Shown piece after piece: positions 50,583 through 59,358 of a stretch of DNA of 64,000 nt. The notes beneath the pieces are model-generated. The model was not told the origin of the DNA. It worked only from the letters and a program-made list of their open reading frames with translations, and ran no database searches. The translations under genes and the position numbers were made by a program. Positions within the stretch are counted from its first letter, which is position 1. The number at the start of each line of letters is the position of its first letter. The stretch comes from an uncultured Ruminococcus sp. (GTDB lineage: Bacteria > Bacillota > Clostridia > Oscillospirales > Ruminococcaceae). The stretch covers positions 62,001 through 126,000 of the forward strand of contig NZ_CAKSNX010000001.1 of assembly GCF_934476685.1 (NCBI RefSeq), read 5' to 3'.

Positions 50583-51716
50583 TTACTCGCCGTCGTTTTC
50601 AGCAGCCTCGTCAGCTGTTTCTTCAACCGCAGGAACTTCCGGAACGATATCTATCTTGTAACCAGTCAGACCGGCTGCAAGCTTTGCGTTCTGTCCCTTG
50701 TTGCCGATAGCAAGTGAGAACTGATTGTTAGGAACGACAACTCTGCACTTTCTGATGACTTTCTTTATCTCCTGATCGCCCTTCATATCAGTCTTGTACT
50801 CAGGCTCAAGCAGCTCAACGTTTATTACCTCAGCAGGAGCAAGTGCCTTTGCAATGAACTCAGCCTCATCCTCGCACCAGTTTATAACGTCTATCTTCTC
50901 GCCCTTAAGCTCTGCAACAACATTTGATATTCTTGACTTCTTAGGACCAATGCAAGCGCCAACAGCGTCAACGTTCTTATCCTTTGAATAAACTGCGATC
51001 TTGCTTCTTACGCCCTCTATTCTTGCGATAGACTTTATCTCTACCGTACCGTCTGCGATCTCAGGAACTTCAAGCTCGAAAAGTCTTTTTACCATATCCT
51101 TATGTGTTCTTGAAAGCTTAACGATAGGCTGCTTTTTCTCTGTTCCGCCAAGGCTCACGATATAGACCTTGATGATGTCGCCCTCTTTAAGTACCTCTCC
51201 AGGTATCTGCTCACTTCTATAAAAATAATGCTCGTTCTTGTCGATAGTGATAACTGCATTTCCTGTTGCAGGCTCTACCTTCTGAACGACAGCTGAAACT
51301 ATCTCGTGTTCCTTGCCCTTATACTGTTCAAGAAGCTTGTTTCTTTCAAAATCCTTTATGTCGTGCTTGATGGACTGCTTTGCGTTCTGAGCGGCAACTC
51401 TTCCTATCTTAGTCGGATTTACAGGGATCTCTACCCAGTCGCCCTCTTTAACGTCAGGATCGTATGTCTTAGCCTCTCCGATATAGATCTCGTTGTCAGG
51501 ATCGTCAACGAACATTACCTTCATAACTTCCTTGAGTATGCACATTTCAAGCTTGCCTGTTTTAGGCTCGATGTCAACTCTTATATGCTCGCAGCCAGGA
51601 TTTTCTTTCTTTACAGCCTTTATAAGACCCTCTCTTACTTTTTCGATAAGTACCTCTTTGTCAATATTGCTTTCAGATGAAAGTGCGTCAAGCGCATTGA
51701 AAAACTGCTCGTTCAT
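50583..51716 (-). CDS. nusA: Transcription termination/antitermination protein NusA
   Basis: 377 residues: N-terminal RNA-polymerase-binding domain, S1 domain, and two KH domains (EGVRSKIAVYSKDKNVDAVG, GPKKSRI; NNQFSLAIGNKGQNAKLAA). It lacks the C-terminal acidic repeats of proteobacterial NusA, as is normal for Firmicutes. The acidic last residues are typical. It lies 66 bp after rimP. Confidence 0.96.
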   Translation of the reverse strand: MNEQFFNALDALSSESNIDKEVLIEKVREGLIKAVKKENPGCEHIRVDIEPKTGKLEMCILKEVMKVMFVDDPDNEIYIGEAKTYDPDVKEGDWVEIPVNPTKIGRVAAQNAKQSIKHDIKDFERNKLLEQYKGKEHEIVSAVVQKVEPATGNAVITIDKNEHYFYRSEQIPGEVLKEGDIIKVYIVSLGGTEKKQPIVKLSRTHKDMVKRLFELEVPEIADGTVEIKSIARIEGVRSKIAVYSKDKNVDAVGACIGPKKSRISNVVAELKGEKIDVINWCEDEAEFIAKALAPAEVINVELLEPEYKTDMKGDQEIKKVIRKCRVVVPNNQFSLAIGNKGQNAKLAAGLTGYKIDIVPEVPAVEETADEAAENDGE

Positions 51717-51782
51717 TTTTCAAACCATTCCTTTCGGTGTAATTTTTTATGTTTTATATGTTATATATGCTGTTTGTATTCT

Positions 51783-52298
51783 TTATTCGTCAAAATCAAG
51801 ATCATAATCGTCATAGAGCTTTACGAAAGCACAGTCGGAAAGCTTGAACTCAACGTTCTCAACTCCATCGCCGTTTTCGTCAAGTGTCTGGCAAAGTATC
51901 CTGTTCTTGTCATATCCCACAAGTCCGACGATAAACTCTTTCTGACCGTTCTCGTCAGGTCTTATAAGCCTTACCCTTACAACGTCGCCTATGCAGACCT
52001 CAAAGTGTATGGGCTTTCTGAGTTCTCTTCCCAGTCCAGGACTGCCGCACTCAAAAACATAGCTTTGTGAGATAGGATCTTCTTCGTCCAGTATCTTGTT
52101 GAAAGGTCTTGTAAAAGCCTCGCAGTCGTCCATAGTCACTCCGCCGTCCTTGTCGATAAGAACACGCAGATACCATGTAGCGCCCTCTTTCTCAAACCTT
52201 ACGTCCCACAGGAAAAGTCCCAGCTCGTCTGCAAGCGGCTGTGCAAGCTCTTCCACTCTTTCCACAGTGGTTTTCTTTGCATTTTTCTTGTCTGCCAT
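51783..52298 (-). CDS. rimP: Ribosome maturation factor RimP
   Basis: 171 residues with the RimP pattern LGLFLWDVRFEKEGATWYLR, then VLIDKDGGVTMDDCE, and YVFECGSPGLGRELRKPIHF. It binds 30S intermediates. First gene of the rimP-nusA-ylxR-ylxQ-infB-rbfA-nrnA-truB-ribF operon; GGGAGGTATT precedes the ATG. Its leader contains a strong 5' hairpin. Confidence 0.95.
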   Translation of the reverse strand: MADKKNAKKTTVERVEELAQPLADELGLFLWDVRFEKEGATWYLRVLIDKDGGVTMDDCEAFTRPFNKILDEEDPISQSYVFECGSPGLGRELRKPIHFEVCIGDVVRVRLIRPDENGQKEFIVGLVGYDKNRILCQTLDENGDGVENVEFKLSDCAFVKLYDDYDLDFDE

Positions 52299-52334
52299 AC
52301 AATACCTCCCGAAAAAAGTCCTTATACAAATACA

Positions 52335-52362
52335 AAAGACCGGAAGTCAAATTCCAGTCTTT
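52335..52362 (-). promoter_or_regulatory. Hairpin in the rimP leader
   Basis: AAAGACTGGAA pairs with TTCCGGTCTTT, followed by UUGUAUUUG, starting about 15 nt after the predicted transcription start. Hairpins at this place are common before rimP operons in Firmicutes; it may be an attenuator or stability element. Confidence 0.6.
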
Positions 52363-52383
52363 CATTAAAAGCCTATTATAAAT

Positions 52384-52412
52384 ATTATACCACAACGGCA
52401 TATCTTTTGCAA
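52384..52412 (-). promoter_or_regulatory. Promoter of the rimP-nusA-infB operon
   Basis: TTGCAA (52407-52412), 17-bp spacer, TATAAT (52384-52389). Confidence 0.8.
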
Positions 52413-52481
52413 GGAAAATCAAAGGCTTTTACAGAAATTTCTGAAACATTCTTATAACGCATTGTAAACAATTTGTAAACC

Positions 52482-52919
52482 CTAGGTTTTTTCCTTTGTA
52501 TTTTCCGTGCCGTCTTTATTATCCTTGTTATTGTCTTTGTCCGATATATCGGCGGTCTGCTCTGCCATAAGGGGAGTTTTCCTGTTTTTTCTTGTCCCCT
52601 CCACAAAATCCAGCGGCACAGTGAACATTATTCCTGTGTTCGGCTGAGAAAGATCTCCCACAGTATTATAAACTACCCGCCTTGCAAGATCAAGCTGGTT
52701 GTTTTTTATTACTGAAAGGATAGTTCTGTTATCTTCCTCTTCTCCGCTGAAAAGGCTTCTTATAGATGCGCTCAGAAAGCTTGAATCCATTTTCGACAGC
52801 GTCATAGCCAGTCCGGAGGACTGAATGATCGTTGCTCCGCCTATCCCCGCTGCGGAAAGACCTTCGAGAAGGTATTCAAGCGCATCGGTCTTATTCAGAA
52901 TTATTACCATAAGCTTCAT
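52482..52919 (-). CDS. P-II-like signalling protein
   Basis: 145 residues. The first 105 residues resemble P-II family proteins (KLMVIILNKTDALEYLLEGL at the start and a final beta strand TVPLDFVEG). The last 35 residues are a charged, Asp/Asn/Lys-rich tail. The region of the T-loop is long and shows no canonical Tyr51 motif. ATG at 52919 follows AAAGGA. Ligand and partner are unknown; neighbours (LCP-like and SLOG-like genes) do not indicate nitrogen control. Confidence 0.72.
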   Translation of the reverse strand: MKLMVIILNKTDALEYLLEGLSAAGIGGATIIQSSGLAMTLSKMDSSFLSASIRSLFSGEEEDNRTILSVIKNNQLDLARRVVYNTVGDLSQPNTGIMFTVPLDFVEGTRKNRKTPLMAEQTADISDKDNNKDNKDGTENTKEKT

Positions 52920-52951
52920 AAGCCGCACATCCTTTCAGATATATTATTTTA

Positions 52952-53962
52952 TCAGTTATTTGCAGAGCTTTCCGAATCGGCAGTTTCCTCAACATCGGTA
53001 GTTATTCTTTCTCTGAGAGAAGCTTTGAATTCAGATGAAGGCTCGAACTTTTCATCGTTCTGCGACCATGTTCCCTGTGGACACATCATTTCCGCAGGCA
53101 TCGTACCGCTCGCCAGCATATCCTTTATATAAGATTTCTGGAGTTTGAAATCATCATTGGTGAAATCAGTATCGCTGTTCTCCGTAATGATCTCATAGAT
53201 ATTGTCAAGATTATCGGTGGTTATATTCGCCTGCTGGAAAGCATTGTTGAGCAGTGAAGTGAGCGCCTCGCCAAAGAACTCTATGTTGCCCTGCTTGCCG
53301 TTTGAGAAGATAGGATACTGGCTTATCAGTCTTATCTGTCTGCCGTCAAGGTTGGTAAGCTCGCCCTTTGAAATGAAGATATCGTTCTGATCGTTGTCCT
53401 GTGAAAGGTAGTAAAGCTCCTCAGACGGAGTATATGTAATTCCACCGAAAATATCCGCTACGCTTTCAAAAGCCTCATTTGTTATGGACATATAGTTGTC
53501 GATAGTAACGTCATATGTATCCTGGATCTCAGATTTAAGCTGAGCCATTCCGCCTGTTTCAAAAACGTCACGCATGGTCTGGCTCTTATTCGTGCTTGCC
53601 GCAGTCATTGCCGAAACAGGCACAACAAGTATCTTCTGCTCATCAGGTTCAACTCTTATGATAGCTGCATCGGAAAGCACGCCCTTTGAATTTACTCTTG
53701 CATAAAGGTTAGTGAACACCGTATTTGAGATAACAGCGTCCTCGTCGTCGCCGCCGTCGTCAAGTATATTGAACTCCTTCAGCAGATATATAGACAATGC
53801 CGCCAGCAGAGCCATAAACACCAGCACAGTTATAAAATAAACCAATGCGACAGGTGCCTGCGACCTTCTTTTCTTCTTTTTCTTTTTTGGATTTGGGGCA
53901 TTTTTAAATGCCTTTTCTGATCTTTCTGCTGCATTTGCAGCAATAGCCTTGCCTGCGGACAT
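52952..53962 (-). CDS. LCP (LytR-CpsA-Psr)-like membrane protein, active site degenerate
   Basis: 336 residues: a basic cytoplasmic N-terminus (KKKKKKRRS), one membrane helix (about 38-62) and an outer domain laid out like LCP transferases (IDNYMSITNEAFESVADIFG, then GGITYT, and LDGRQIRLISQY). LCP enzymes attach teichoic acids or polysaccharides to peptidoglycan and need conserved Arg and Asp residues. In the usual R-S-D and S-I-P-R-D segments this protein has SDAAIIRV and VVPVSAMTA, so activity is doubtful. It may be a scaffold or binding protein. Confidence 0.7.
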   Translation of the reverse strand: MSAGKAIAANAAERSEKAFKNAPNPKKKKKKRRSQAPVALVYFITVLVFMALLAALSIYLLKEFNILDDGGDDEDAVISNTVFTNLYARVNSKGVLSDAAIIRVEPDEQKILVVPVSAMTAASTNKSQTMRDVFETGGMAQLKSEIQDTYDVTIDNYMSITNEAFESVADIFGGITYTPSEELYYLSQDNDQNDIFISKGELTNLDGRQIRLISQYPIFSNGKQGNIEFFGEALTSLLNNAFQQANITTDNLDNIYEIITENSDTDFTNDDFKLQKSYIKDMLASGTMPAEMMCPQGTWSQNDEKFEPSSEFKASLRERITTDVEETADSESSANN

Positions 53963-53976
53963 ATCAGCATTTCCTC

Positions 53977-54612
53977 CTATATTTTTTCAGCCGTTTTGCA
54001 GCTCTGTATTCTTATAAAATCCGACACACCGTCATTTGTGTCTGTATCGCAGTAAAGCACAGGATTTTCGTCCAGCGAGATTATCTGGATATCAAGTCCT
54101 GCCTTTTTCGCCATATTTATGGTCTGGAGCGTTCCGGAACCACGTTCCTTTTTCTTATATGCGCCTATGATCCTCGAAGAATGATCCACCATAAACTGAT
54201 TTCTCAGCTTATATCTCATCTTATCCCCTTTGCTGCTGACGATGACTTTTTCATCGCACTGCGAAAGTATCATAGAGTAGTAATACCCGTCCAGCGCACC
54301 GCTTATCTCCCTGTACTGTTCCTCATAGGGGAGGGCGCAGACAAGTCTTGTATCAGGAAATTTCCCCGAAGATATCATTTCGTGAACGAGTTTTGCGCAG
54401 GTGAGGTCGATTCCGTCCGCCATACCCGATATAAATGTACGATAGCCGTCACGGTAAGCCTCCTGACACAGCAGCTGGAGCATACTTACAAGGCATTTCA
54501 TACCCTGCTTATTCATATCTCCGCCGAATGGCAGATCCCGCCGTCTGTGACCTGTTATACAGCAGGCGGTACTTTTATCACAGCTGAAATCTTCCGCTGC
54601 TGTAATTCTCAC
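53977..54612 (-). CDS. SLOG-family (DUF1273/YpsA-like) protein
   Basis: 211 residues with CCITGHRRRDLPFGGDMN near the N-terminus and FISGMADGIDLTCAKLV, as in YpsA/DUF1273 Rossmann-like proteins of the SLOG superfamily, thought to bind nucleotides or ADP-ribose-related ligands. Function in this organism is unknown. It lies 14 bp upstream of the LCP-like gene in the same direction and is divergent from alr. Confidence 0.83.
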   Translation of the reverse strand: MRITAAEDFSCDKSTACCITGHRRRDLPFGGDMNKQGMKCLVSMLQLLCQEAYRDGYRTFISGMADGIDLTCAKLVHEMISSGKFPDTRLVCALPYEEQYREISGALDGYYYSMILSQCDEKVIVSSKGDKMRYKLRNQFMVDHSSRIIGAYKKKERGSGTLQTINMAKKAGLDIQIISLDENPVLYCDTDTNDGVSDFIRIQSCKTAEKI

Positions 54613-54836
54613 AAAAACCGCCGCCTTTCACTGCATTTACAGTTATTATAACACATCTTTCTTTATTTTTCAATAGCTGAGAAAAGTCATTGAGATATTT
54701 TTTCCCATATATAATTATGATTGACAAACAGGCTGATATGAGTTATAATTTTAAGGCAGCACTGCGCAATATTCTGCATGGTGCTGTCTTTAGAGTTATG
54801 TACATATGTACAATAAAATACGAAAGAAGAATCGGT

Positions 54837-55973
54837 ATGAACGTTTTAAGACGCTGCTGGGCTGAGATAAGTCTTGACAGCATCGCATACAACTACACAC
54901 AGTACAAGAAATATATCGGTGAAGACACAGATATAATGTGTGTTGTAAAGGCTTCCTGCTATGGTCACGGCGACAAGATAATCGCCCCGTTTCTCCAGAA
55001 CGAGCTTGGGGTAAAGCATTTTGCTGTATCAAATCTGCTGGAGGCTGAACGTCTGAGGAACATGGGTATAACCGGTGAGATACTTATTCTCGGTTACACT
55101 CCTGAAGAAAACGCAGACGATCTTGTAAAGTTCGACATAGTTCAGGCTTGCACAGAATACTCTTACGCAAGATCTCTTTCCGAAAACTGCACTTCCGGCA
55201 AGGTAAGGCTTCATGCTGCCATTGACACAGGCATGACGAGGATAGGCCTTCACGGAGATGTTAGTTCCATAGCAGATGAGCTGAAAGAGATATCAAAGCT
55301 TGAAAACATATCCCTTGAGGGAATTTTCACTCACTATGCGTCAGCTGACGGCTGTGACCAGTCTGATGATGATTACACAAAGATGCAGACGGAGAAGTTC
55401 TTTGCTGTTTCAGACGCTGCAAAGGCGGCTGGCACAGAGCTTGGACAGGTACACATACTTAATTCCGCAGGCGGAATATATCATTTTGACAAACGCAGCA
55501 CTTTTGCAAGGCTCGGCATAATACTTTACGGACTTTATCCAAATCCTCAGAAAGAGCTGCCGTTCAAGCCTAAGCCTGTAATGACGCTCAAAGCAGTTGT
55601 ATCGCAGGTCAAGTACATTGACAGCGGAACGGCTGTAAGCTACGGCAGGACATATCACGCAGGTGAAAGGGTAAAGCTTGCCACAGTTACGGCTGGTTAC
55701 GCAGACGGTTTTCCGAGAAAGCTTTCAAACGCAGGCGAAGTCATCATAAGAGGAAAGCGCTGCAAGATAACAGGCAGGATATGCATGGATCAGTTTATGT
55801 GCGATGTTTCGGCGCTTGATGATGTATGTGTTGGTGATGAAGTAACGCTTATGAACGATGAGATCACAGCAGATGACATAGCTGCTCTCACAGGCACGAT
55901 AGGCTACGAAATAGTCTGCGGCATCTCCCACCGTGTCCCCCGTGTGTCCTCGGGCGGACGGCTCGGTTCGTGA
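54837..55973 (+). CDS. alr: Alanine racemase with repeat-derived C-terminus
   Basis: 378 residues, fold-type III PLP enzyme making D-alanine for peptidoglycan. The PLP Lys38 is in VVKASCYGHG and the catalytic Tyr269 in AVSYGRTYHAG. The start is at 54837, where MNVLRRCWAEISLDSIAYNY matches the family opening; in-frame codons back to 54690 are not conserved. The last eight residues after HRVPRV (SSGGRLGS) are encoded by the first 25 or so bases of a 133-bp direct repeat, replacing the usual end. Activity is probably retained because the core is complete. Confidence 0.94.
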   Translation: MNVLRRCWAEISLDSIAYNYTQYKKYIGEDTDIMCVVKASCYGHGDKIIAPFLQNELGVKHFAVSNLLEAERLRNMGITGEILILGYTPEENADDLVKFDIVQACTEYSYARSLSENCTSGKVRLHAAIDTGMTRIGLHGDVSSIADELKEISKLENISLEGIFTHYASADGCDQSDDDYTKMQTEKFFAVSDAAKAAGTELGQVHILNSAGGIYHFDKRSTFARLGIILYGLYPNPQKELPFKPKPVMTLKAVVSQVKYIDSGTAVSYGRTYHAGERVKLATVTAGYADGFPRKLSNAGEVIIRGKRCKITGRICMDQFMCDVSALDDVCVGDEVTLMNDEITADDIAALTGTIGYEIVCGISHRVPRVSSGGRLGS

Positions 55974-56080
55974 CGCTCGGCAAGCTCGCTGTCTGCTGTT
56001 GGAGTTGTTACTTTAGCACTCGGAAGAAACAAAGATATGGATTTTACTGAAACCGACTTTGATGAGGTTTTATATTGGCT
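55948..56080. repeat. 133-bp direct repeat, copy 1
   Basis: Starts CCTCGGGCGGACGGCTCGG inside the last codons of alr. It matches 56713-56845 over 133 positions with 2 substitutions and no gaps. The left third is GC-rich; the right two thirds keep an open frame reading GRNKDMDFTETDFDEVLYW, suggesting a gene remnant. Confidence 0.9.
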
Positions 56081-56133
56081 CTTTTGGTTTGATGAAGTCT
56101 TTATCTAGGCTTAACAAGTTTCGATAGTTCGGT

Positions 56134-56162
56134 AGGGGCGACCTTTGGTCGCCTCTTTTTTT
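56134..56162 (+). terminator. Terminator after alr
   Basis: GGGGCGACC paired with GGTCGCCTC, loop TTT, followed by a run of T. It lies 54 bp after repeat copy 1. Confidence 0.8.
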
Positions 56163-56203
56163 GCATACAAATCAAAGTGAAAGGCACTTACTTATTAAAT
56201 GCA

Positions 56204-56611
56204 CTAATCTTTTCCTCTGCTTTTGAACGATTTAATCGCAAGAAAAGCACTTATCAAAAAGAACACGCTGCTCACAATACAAAGCATTCTTAAAAGGCTC
56301 TGATCCTCTATTGCAGTTGGATTTTCGGGATCAATTTTTATTTCTACCTTGTCACCTATCTTTTCACTGTTGAGGAAGCCGATATCTCGCTGCAATGTAT
56401 AATCCTTCTCATTATACACATACTGAAGTTCCTCATAATCTACCTGCCTATGCTTTTTTCCTGTTGTTCTGACAGATATATTTGTTACCTCTGCGTTTAC
56501 AGACACATAATCAGACGTATATATTTTATACCCTGTCAGACACATCACCGCAGCAACAAATATGACCAAGGCTATTACAAGCCACTGTTTATTTGAAATT
56601 TCCTTTTTCAT
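56204..56611 (-). CDS. DUF3592-like membrane protein
   Basis: 135 residues: N-terminal membrane helix, outer beta domain with VNAEVTNISVRTTGKKHRQ and GDKVEIKIDPENP, then a second helix and basic tail, as in DUF3592 proteins. The family has no known function. AAAGG precedes the ATG and a full consensus promoter is upstream. The gene is bracketed by the two copies of the 133-bp repeat, hinting at recent insertion or rearrangement. Confidence 0.82.
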   Translation of the reverse strand: MKKEISNKQWLVIALVIFVAAVMCLTGYKIYTSDYVSVNAEVTNISVRTTGKKHRQVDYEELQYVYNEKDYTLQRDIGFLNSEKIGDKVEIKIDPENPTAIEDQSLLRMLCIVSSVFFLISAFLAIKSFKSRGKD

Positions 56612-56654
56612 ATAAATATCAGCCTTTCTTTTTGTAAAATATATTTATTTATAT

Positions 56655-56683
56655 ATTATAACAAACCTCCAATAATCTGTCAA
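56655..56683 (-). promoter_or_regulatory. Promoter of the DUF3592-like gene
   Basis: TTGACA (56678-56683), 17-bp spacer, TATAAT (56655-56660); full consensus. Confidence 0.87.
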
Positions 56684-56712
56684 CTTGTCCTCGGTCCTCG
56701 CCGGACGGGCGC

Positions 56713-56845
56713 CCTCGGGCGGACGGCTCGGTTCGTGACGCTCGGCAAGCTCGCTGTCTGCTGTTGGAGCTGTTACTTTAGCGCTCGGAAGAAACAAAGA
56801 TATGGATTTTACTGAAACCGACTTTGATGAGGTTTTATATTGGCT
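56713..56845. repeat. 133-bp direct repeat, copy 2
   Basis: Same orientation as copy 1 (55948-56080), 131 of 133 positions identical. It lies just upstream of the DUF3592-like gene promoter, in a gap with no gene. The reading frame seen in copy 1 is also open here but ends soon after the repeat. Confidence 0.9.
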
Positions 56846-57045
56846 TTTAAATGTTTGATATTTCGTAACAAAGTCTAGTTTTCAAACTTGACCTCAAACA
56901 TTAAACGCAAAATCAAAATAATCACAAACCCTCAATCGTCCAAAGCAAACTTTACGCAAAACCGAACAACAAAAAGGAGCAAGCCAAACAAAGCCTGCTC
57001 CTAAATTTTTCACCATAACATTTATACTCAAAATCCCCATAAAAC
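56846..57045. other. Intergenic AT-rich region between repeat copy 2 and tRNA-Leu
   Basis: No gene. It contains a stem AGGAGCA ... TGCTCCT (56975-57002) followed by UUUUU in the leftward RNA, acting as a second terminator behind tRNA-Leu. Nothing else was recognised. Confidence 0.6.
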
Positions 57046-57081
57046 AAAAAACTCGCAAACCCATAATAAAAGATTTGCAAG
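57046..57081 (-). terminator. Terminator after tRNA-Leu
   Basis: CTTGCAAATC paired with GGTTTGCGAG (two G-U pairs) followed by six U in the leftward RNA. Confidence 0.8.
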
Positions 57082-57091
57082 CTCTTTAACT

Positions 57092-57176
57092 TGGTGCGGC
57101 AAATGGGACTTGAACCCATACGTCGTGTGACACACGCCCCTCAAACGTGCCTGTCTGCCTATTCCAGCACTGCCGC
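57092..57176 (-). tRNA. tRNA-Leu (GAG)
   Basis: 85 nt with encoded CCA. Acceptor GCGGCAG/TTGCCGC, D-arm TGCTGGAATAGGCAGAC, anticodon stem CACGT/GCGTG with loop TTGAGGG (anticodon GAG), a long variable arm typical of leucine tRNAs, and T-arm ATGGG TTCAAGT CCCAT. It reads CUC and CUU codons. Confidence 0.97.
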
Positions 57177-57249
57177 ATTTTATTTGATTGTCTGCCGAAC
57201 GTTCTGAACTCTTTCGTTTCGTTCGTGTTCCGTGTCATTCAGCTTAATT

Positions 57250-57278
57250 ATTATAGCACGCTCAGCACCGTTTGTCAA
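57250..57278 (-). promoter_or_regulatory. tRNA-Leu promoter
   Basis: TTGACA (57273-57278), 17-bp spacer, TATAAT (57250-57255); full consensus, about 70 nt before the mature tRNA. Confidence 0.87.
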
Positions 57279-57365
57279 CACCTTTTTTCAAAAAATATTC
57301 TATTATATATAAACTAGAATATCATATATATAATTATGCATAATTATACTTTTATCGACACAAAT

Positions 57366-57404
57366 AAAAACCGCCGAACGAAGTTCATTCTTTCCGTTCG
57401 GCGG
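57366..57404 (-). terminator. Terminator after proS
   Basis: In the leftward RNA CCGCCGAACG pairs with CGTTCGGCGG, followed by UUUUU. Confidence 0.87.
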
Positions 57405-57441
57405 CAGATATTCGGTTTATTAAAATTGCACTACGACTGCA

Positions 57442-58902
57442 TTAATATGCCTTGCCCCAGAGTACCATTTTCTTTGCAGGCTTTCCGCAGCATACGCACA
57501 CGTCGTCTATCTCTTCCTGATCGAATGGGATACATCTTGAACCTACGCCTGTGATCTCCTTTACCTTATCCTCACAAGCCTCGTCACCGCACCACATTGC
57601 CTTTACAAAGCCGTCGCCCTTTTCTTCAAGCGCAGCCTTTATCTCGTCCATTGTCTTGCAGCGGTATGTCTTGTTCTCTCTGTTCTCGGCTGCCTTCTTG
57701 TACATTCCCTCAGGTATAGTCTTTTCAAGCATCTCGATAACTGTATCTTTGAGTGTTTCAAGCATATTTTCAAGAGAAACTGTGATCTTCTCGCCGTTGT
57801 ATCTTGTTGCAACTATGCACTGACCGTTCTCTATATCCTTTGGACCTATCTCAACTCTTACAGGAATACCCTTCATCTCGTACTCAGCAAACTTCCATCC
57901 TGGAGAATTGTTTGAATCGTCGAGCTTTACTCTTACACCGCAGGCTTTGAGCTTGTCATATATCTTCTGAGCCTCGTCAAGAACGCCCTCCTTATGCTGT
58001 GCGATAGGCACGATAACTACCTGTACAGGTGCAACAGCAGGCGGCAGAACAAGTCCGTTATCGTCGCCGTGTGTCATTATAACAGCACCTATAAGTCTTG
58101 TTGTCACACCCCATGAAGTCTGATGAGGGTATGCAAGCTTGTTATCTCTTCCTGTGAACTGAATGTCGAATGCTCTTGCGAAACCGTCGCCGAAGTAGTG
58201 TGATGTGCCTGCCTGAAGAGCCTTTCCGTCATGCATAAGCGCCTCGATAGCATATGTAGCCTCAGCGCCTGCGAACTTGTCGCTCTCAGTCTTTCTTCCC
58301 TTTACAACAGGCATAGCAAGGTCATGCTCGCAGAAATCAGCGTAGCAGTTGAGCATACGCTCTGTTTCCTCGATAGCCTCCTCAGCTGTTTCGTGGATAG
58401 TGTGTCCTTCCTGCCAGAGGAACTCTCTTGAACGGAGGAAAGGTCTTGTGGTCTTTTCCCATCTTACAACAGATACCCACTGATTGTAAAGCTTAGGAAG
58501 ATCTCTGTATGAATGTACTATATTTGAATAATGCTCGCAGAAAAGTGTTTCGGAAGTTGGTCTTACGCAAAGTCTGTCCTCCAGCTTTTCACTTCCGCCG
58601 TGAGTTACCCAAGCTACCTCAGGCGCAAATCCCTCAACGTGATCCTTTTCCTTCTGGAGCAGGCTCTCAGGAATGAACATAGGCATACATACGTTTTCAT
58701 GACCAAGTTCCTTGAAACGTCCGTCAAGTATTCTCTGTATGTTCTCCCATATAGCATAGCCGTAAGGACGGATCACCATACAGCCCTTTACGCTTGTATA
58801 TGAAACAAGCTCAGCTTTCATACAGATATCTGTATACCACTTTGCGAAATCCTCGTCCATTGACGTGATAGCGTCAACCATTTTCTTGTTGTTTTTTGCC
58901 AT
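57442..58902 (-). CDS. proS: Prolyl-tRNA synthetase (short, eukaryote/archaea-like type)
   Basis: 486 residues, class II. It lacks the bacterial insertion domain and has the C-terminal zinc-like domain typical of the shorter ProS type (CKTMDEIKAALEEKGDGFV, and a final region with CVCCGKPAKKMVLWGKAY). Motif 2 is in VSVVRWEKTTRPFLRSREF and motif 3 has GLVLPPAVAPVQVVIVP nearby. It charges tRNA-Pro. GAGG precedes the ATG, and it follows a small membrane-protein gene by 19 bp. Confidence 0.96.
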   Translation of the reverse strand: MAKNNKKMVDAITSMDEDFAKWYTDICMKAELVSYTSVKGCMVIRPYGYAIWENIQRILDGRFKELGHENVCMPMFIPESLLQKEKDHVEGFAPEVAWVTHGGSEKLEDRLCVRPTSETLFCEHYSNIVHSYRDLPKLYNQWVSVVRWEKTTRPFLRSREFLWQEGHTIHETAEEAIEETERMLNCYADFCEHDLAMPVVKGRKTESDKFAGAEATYAIEALMHDGKALQAGTSHYFGDGFARAFDIQFTGRDNKLAYPHQTSWGVTTRLIGAVIMTHGDDNGLVLPPAVAPVQVVIVPIAQHKEGVLDEAQKIYDKLKACGVRVKLDDSNNSPGWKFAEYEMKGIPVRVEIGPKDIENGQCIVATRYNGEKITVSLENMLETLKDTVIEMLEKTIPEGMYKKAAENRENKTYRCKTMDEIKAALEEKGDGFVKAMWCGDEACEDKVKEITGVGSRCIPFDQEEIDDVCVCCGKPAKKMVLWGKAY

Positions 58903-58921
58903 TTATATAACCTCTTTCTTA

Positions 58922-59293
58922 TTACTTTTCTGAATTTTCCTTATCGTCATCTGACTTTGCAGAGCTGTTTTCTCCGCCCTTGTCATGCTTTTTACGCTTG
59001 AGATCAAAGCCGTATATATCCTGATTGTATATCTTATAGTTCGGGTCGAACCCCTCCAGCTTTGAGGATTCAAATGCGCCCTGCACCTTATAATCCTTTG
59101 GGTCAACGCCCTTATTTTCACCGTCCACCCTTGCGGGATCGGTCTTTTCAGCCAGCTTAGGACAACGTTTTTCTATGAACTTTGCAATTTTTGGAGTAAC
59201 AAGGCAAGCTGCGACTATAAGCGCCATTATTACCGCACAGCTTATCACCACGTCCACAAGCATACTTAATGTTTCCTTATCCAACCTTGTCAC
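58922..59293 (-). CDS. Small single-pass membrane protein, unknown
   Basis: 123 residues: one N-terminal helix (about 10-32) and a charged tail rich in Lys, Asp and Glu. No known domain was recognised. GAGGTGACAAGG precedes the ATG region. It lies between a glycerophosphotransferase-like gene (65-bp gap) and proS (19-bp gap), all in the same direction. Confidence 0.72.
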   Translation of the reverse strand: MTRLDKETLSMLVDVVISCAVIMALIVAACLVTPKIAKFIEKRCPKLAEKTDPARVDGENKGVDPKDYKVQGAFESSKLEGFDPNYKIYNQDIYGFDLKRKKHDKGGENSSAKSDDDKENSEK

Positions 59294-59358
59294 CTCGTTT
59301 TCCCGACATTATTTCTTTATTATACCACGCTGCGGATACAAATGCAACTATAAAAGCG

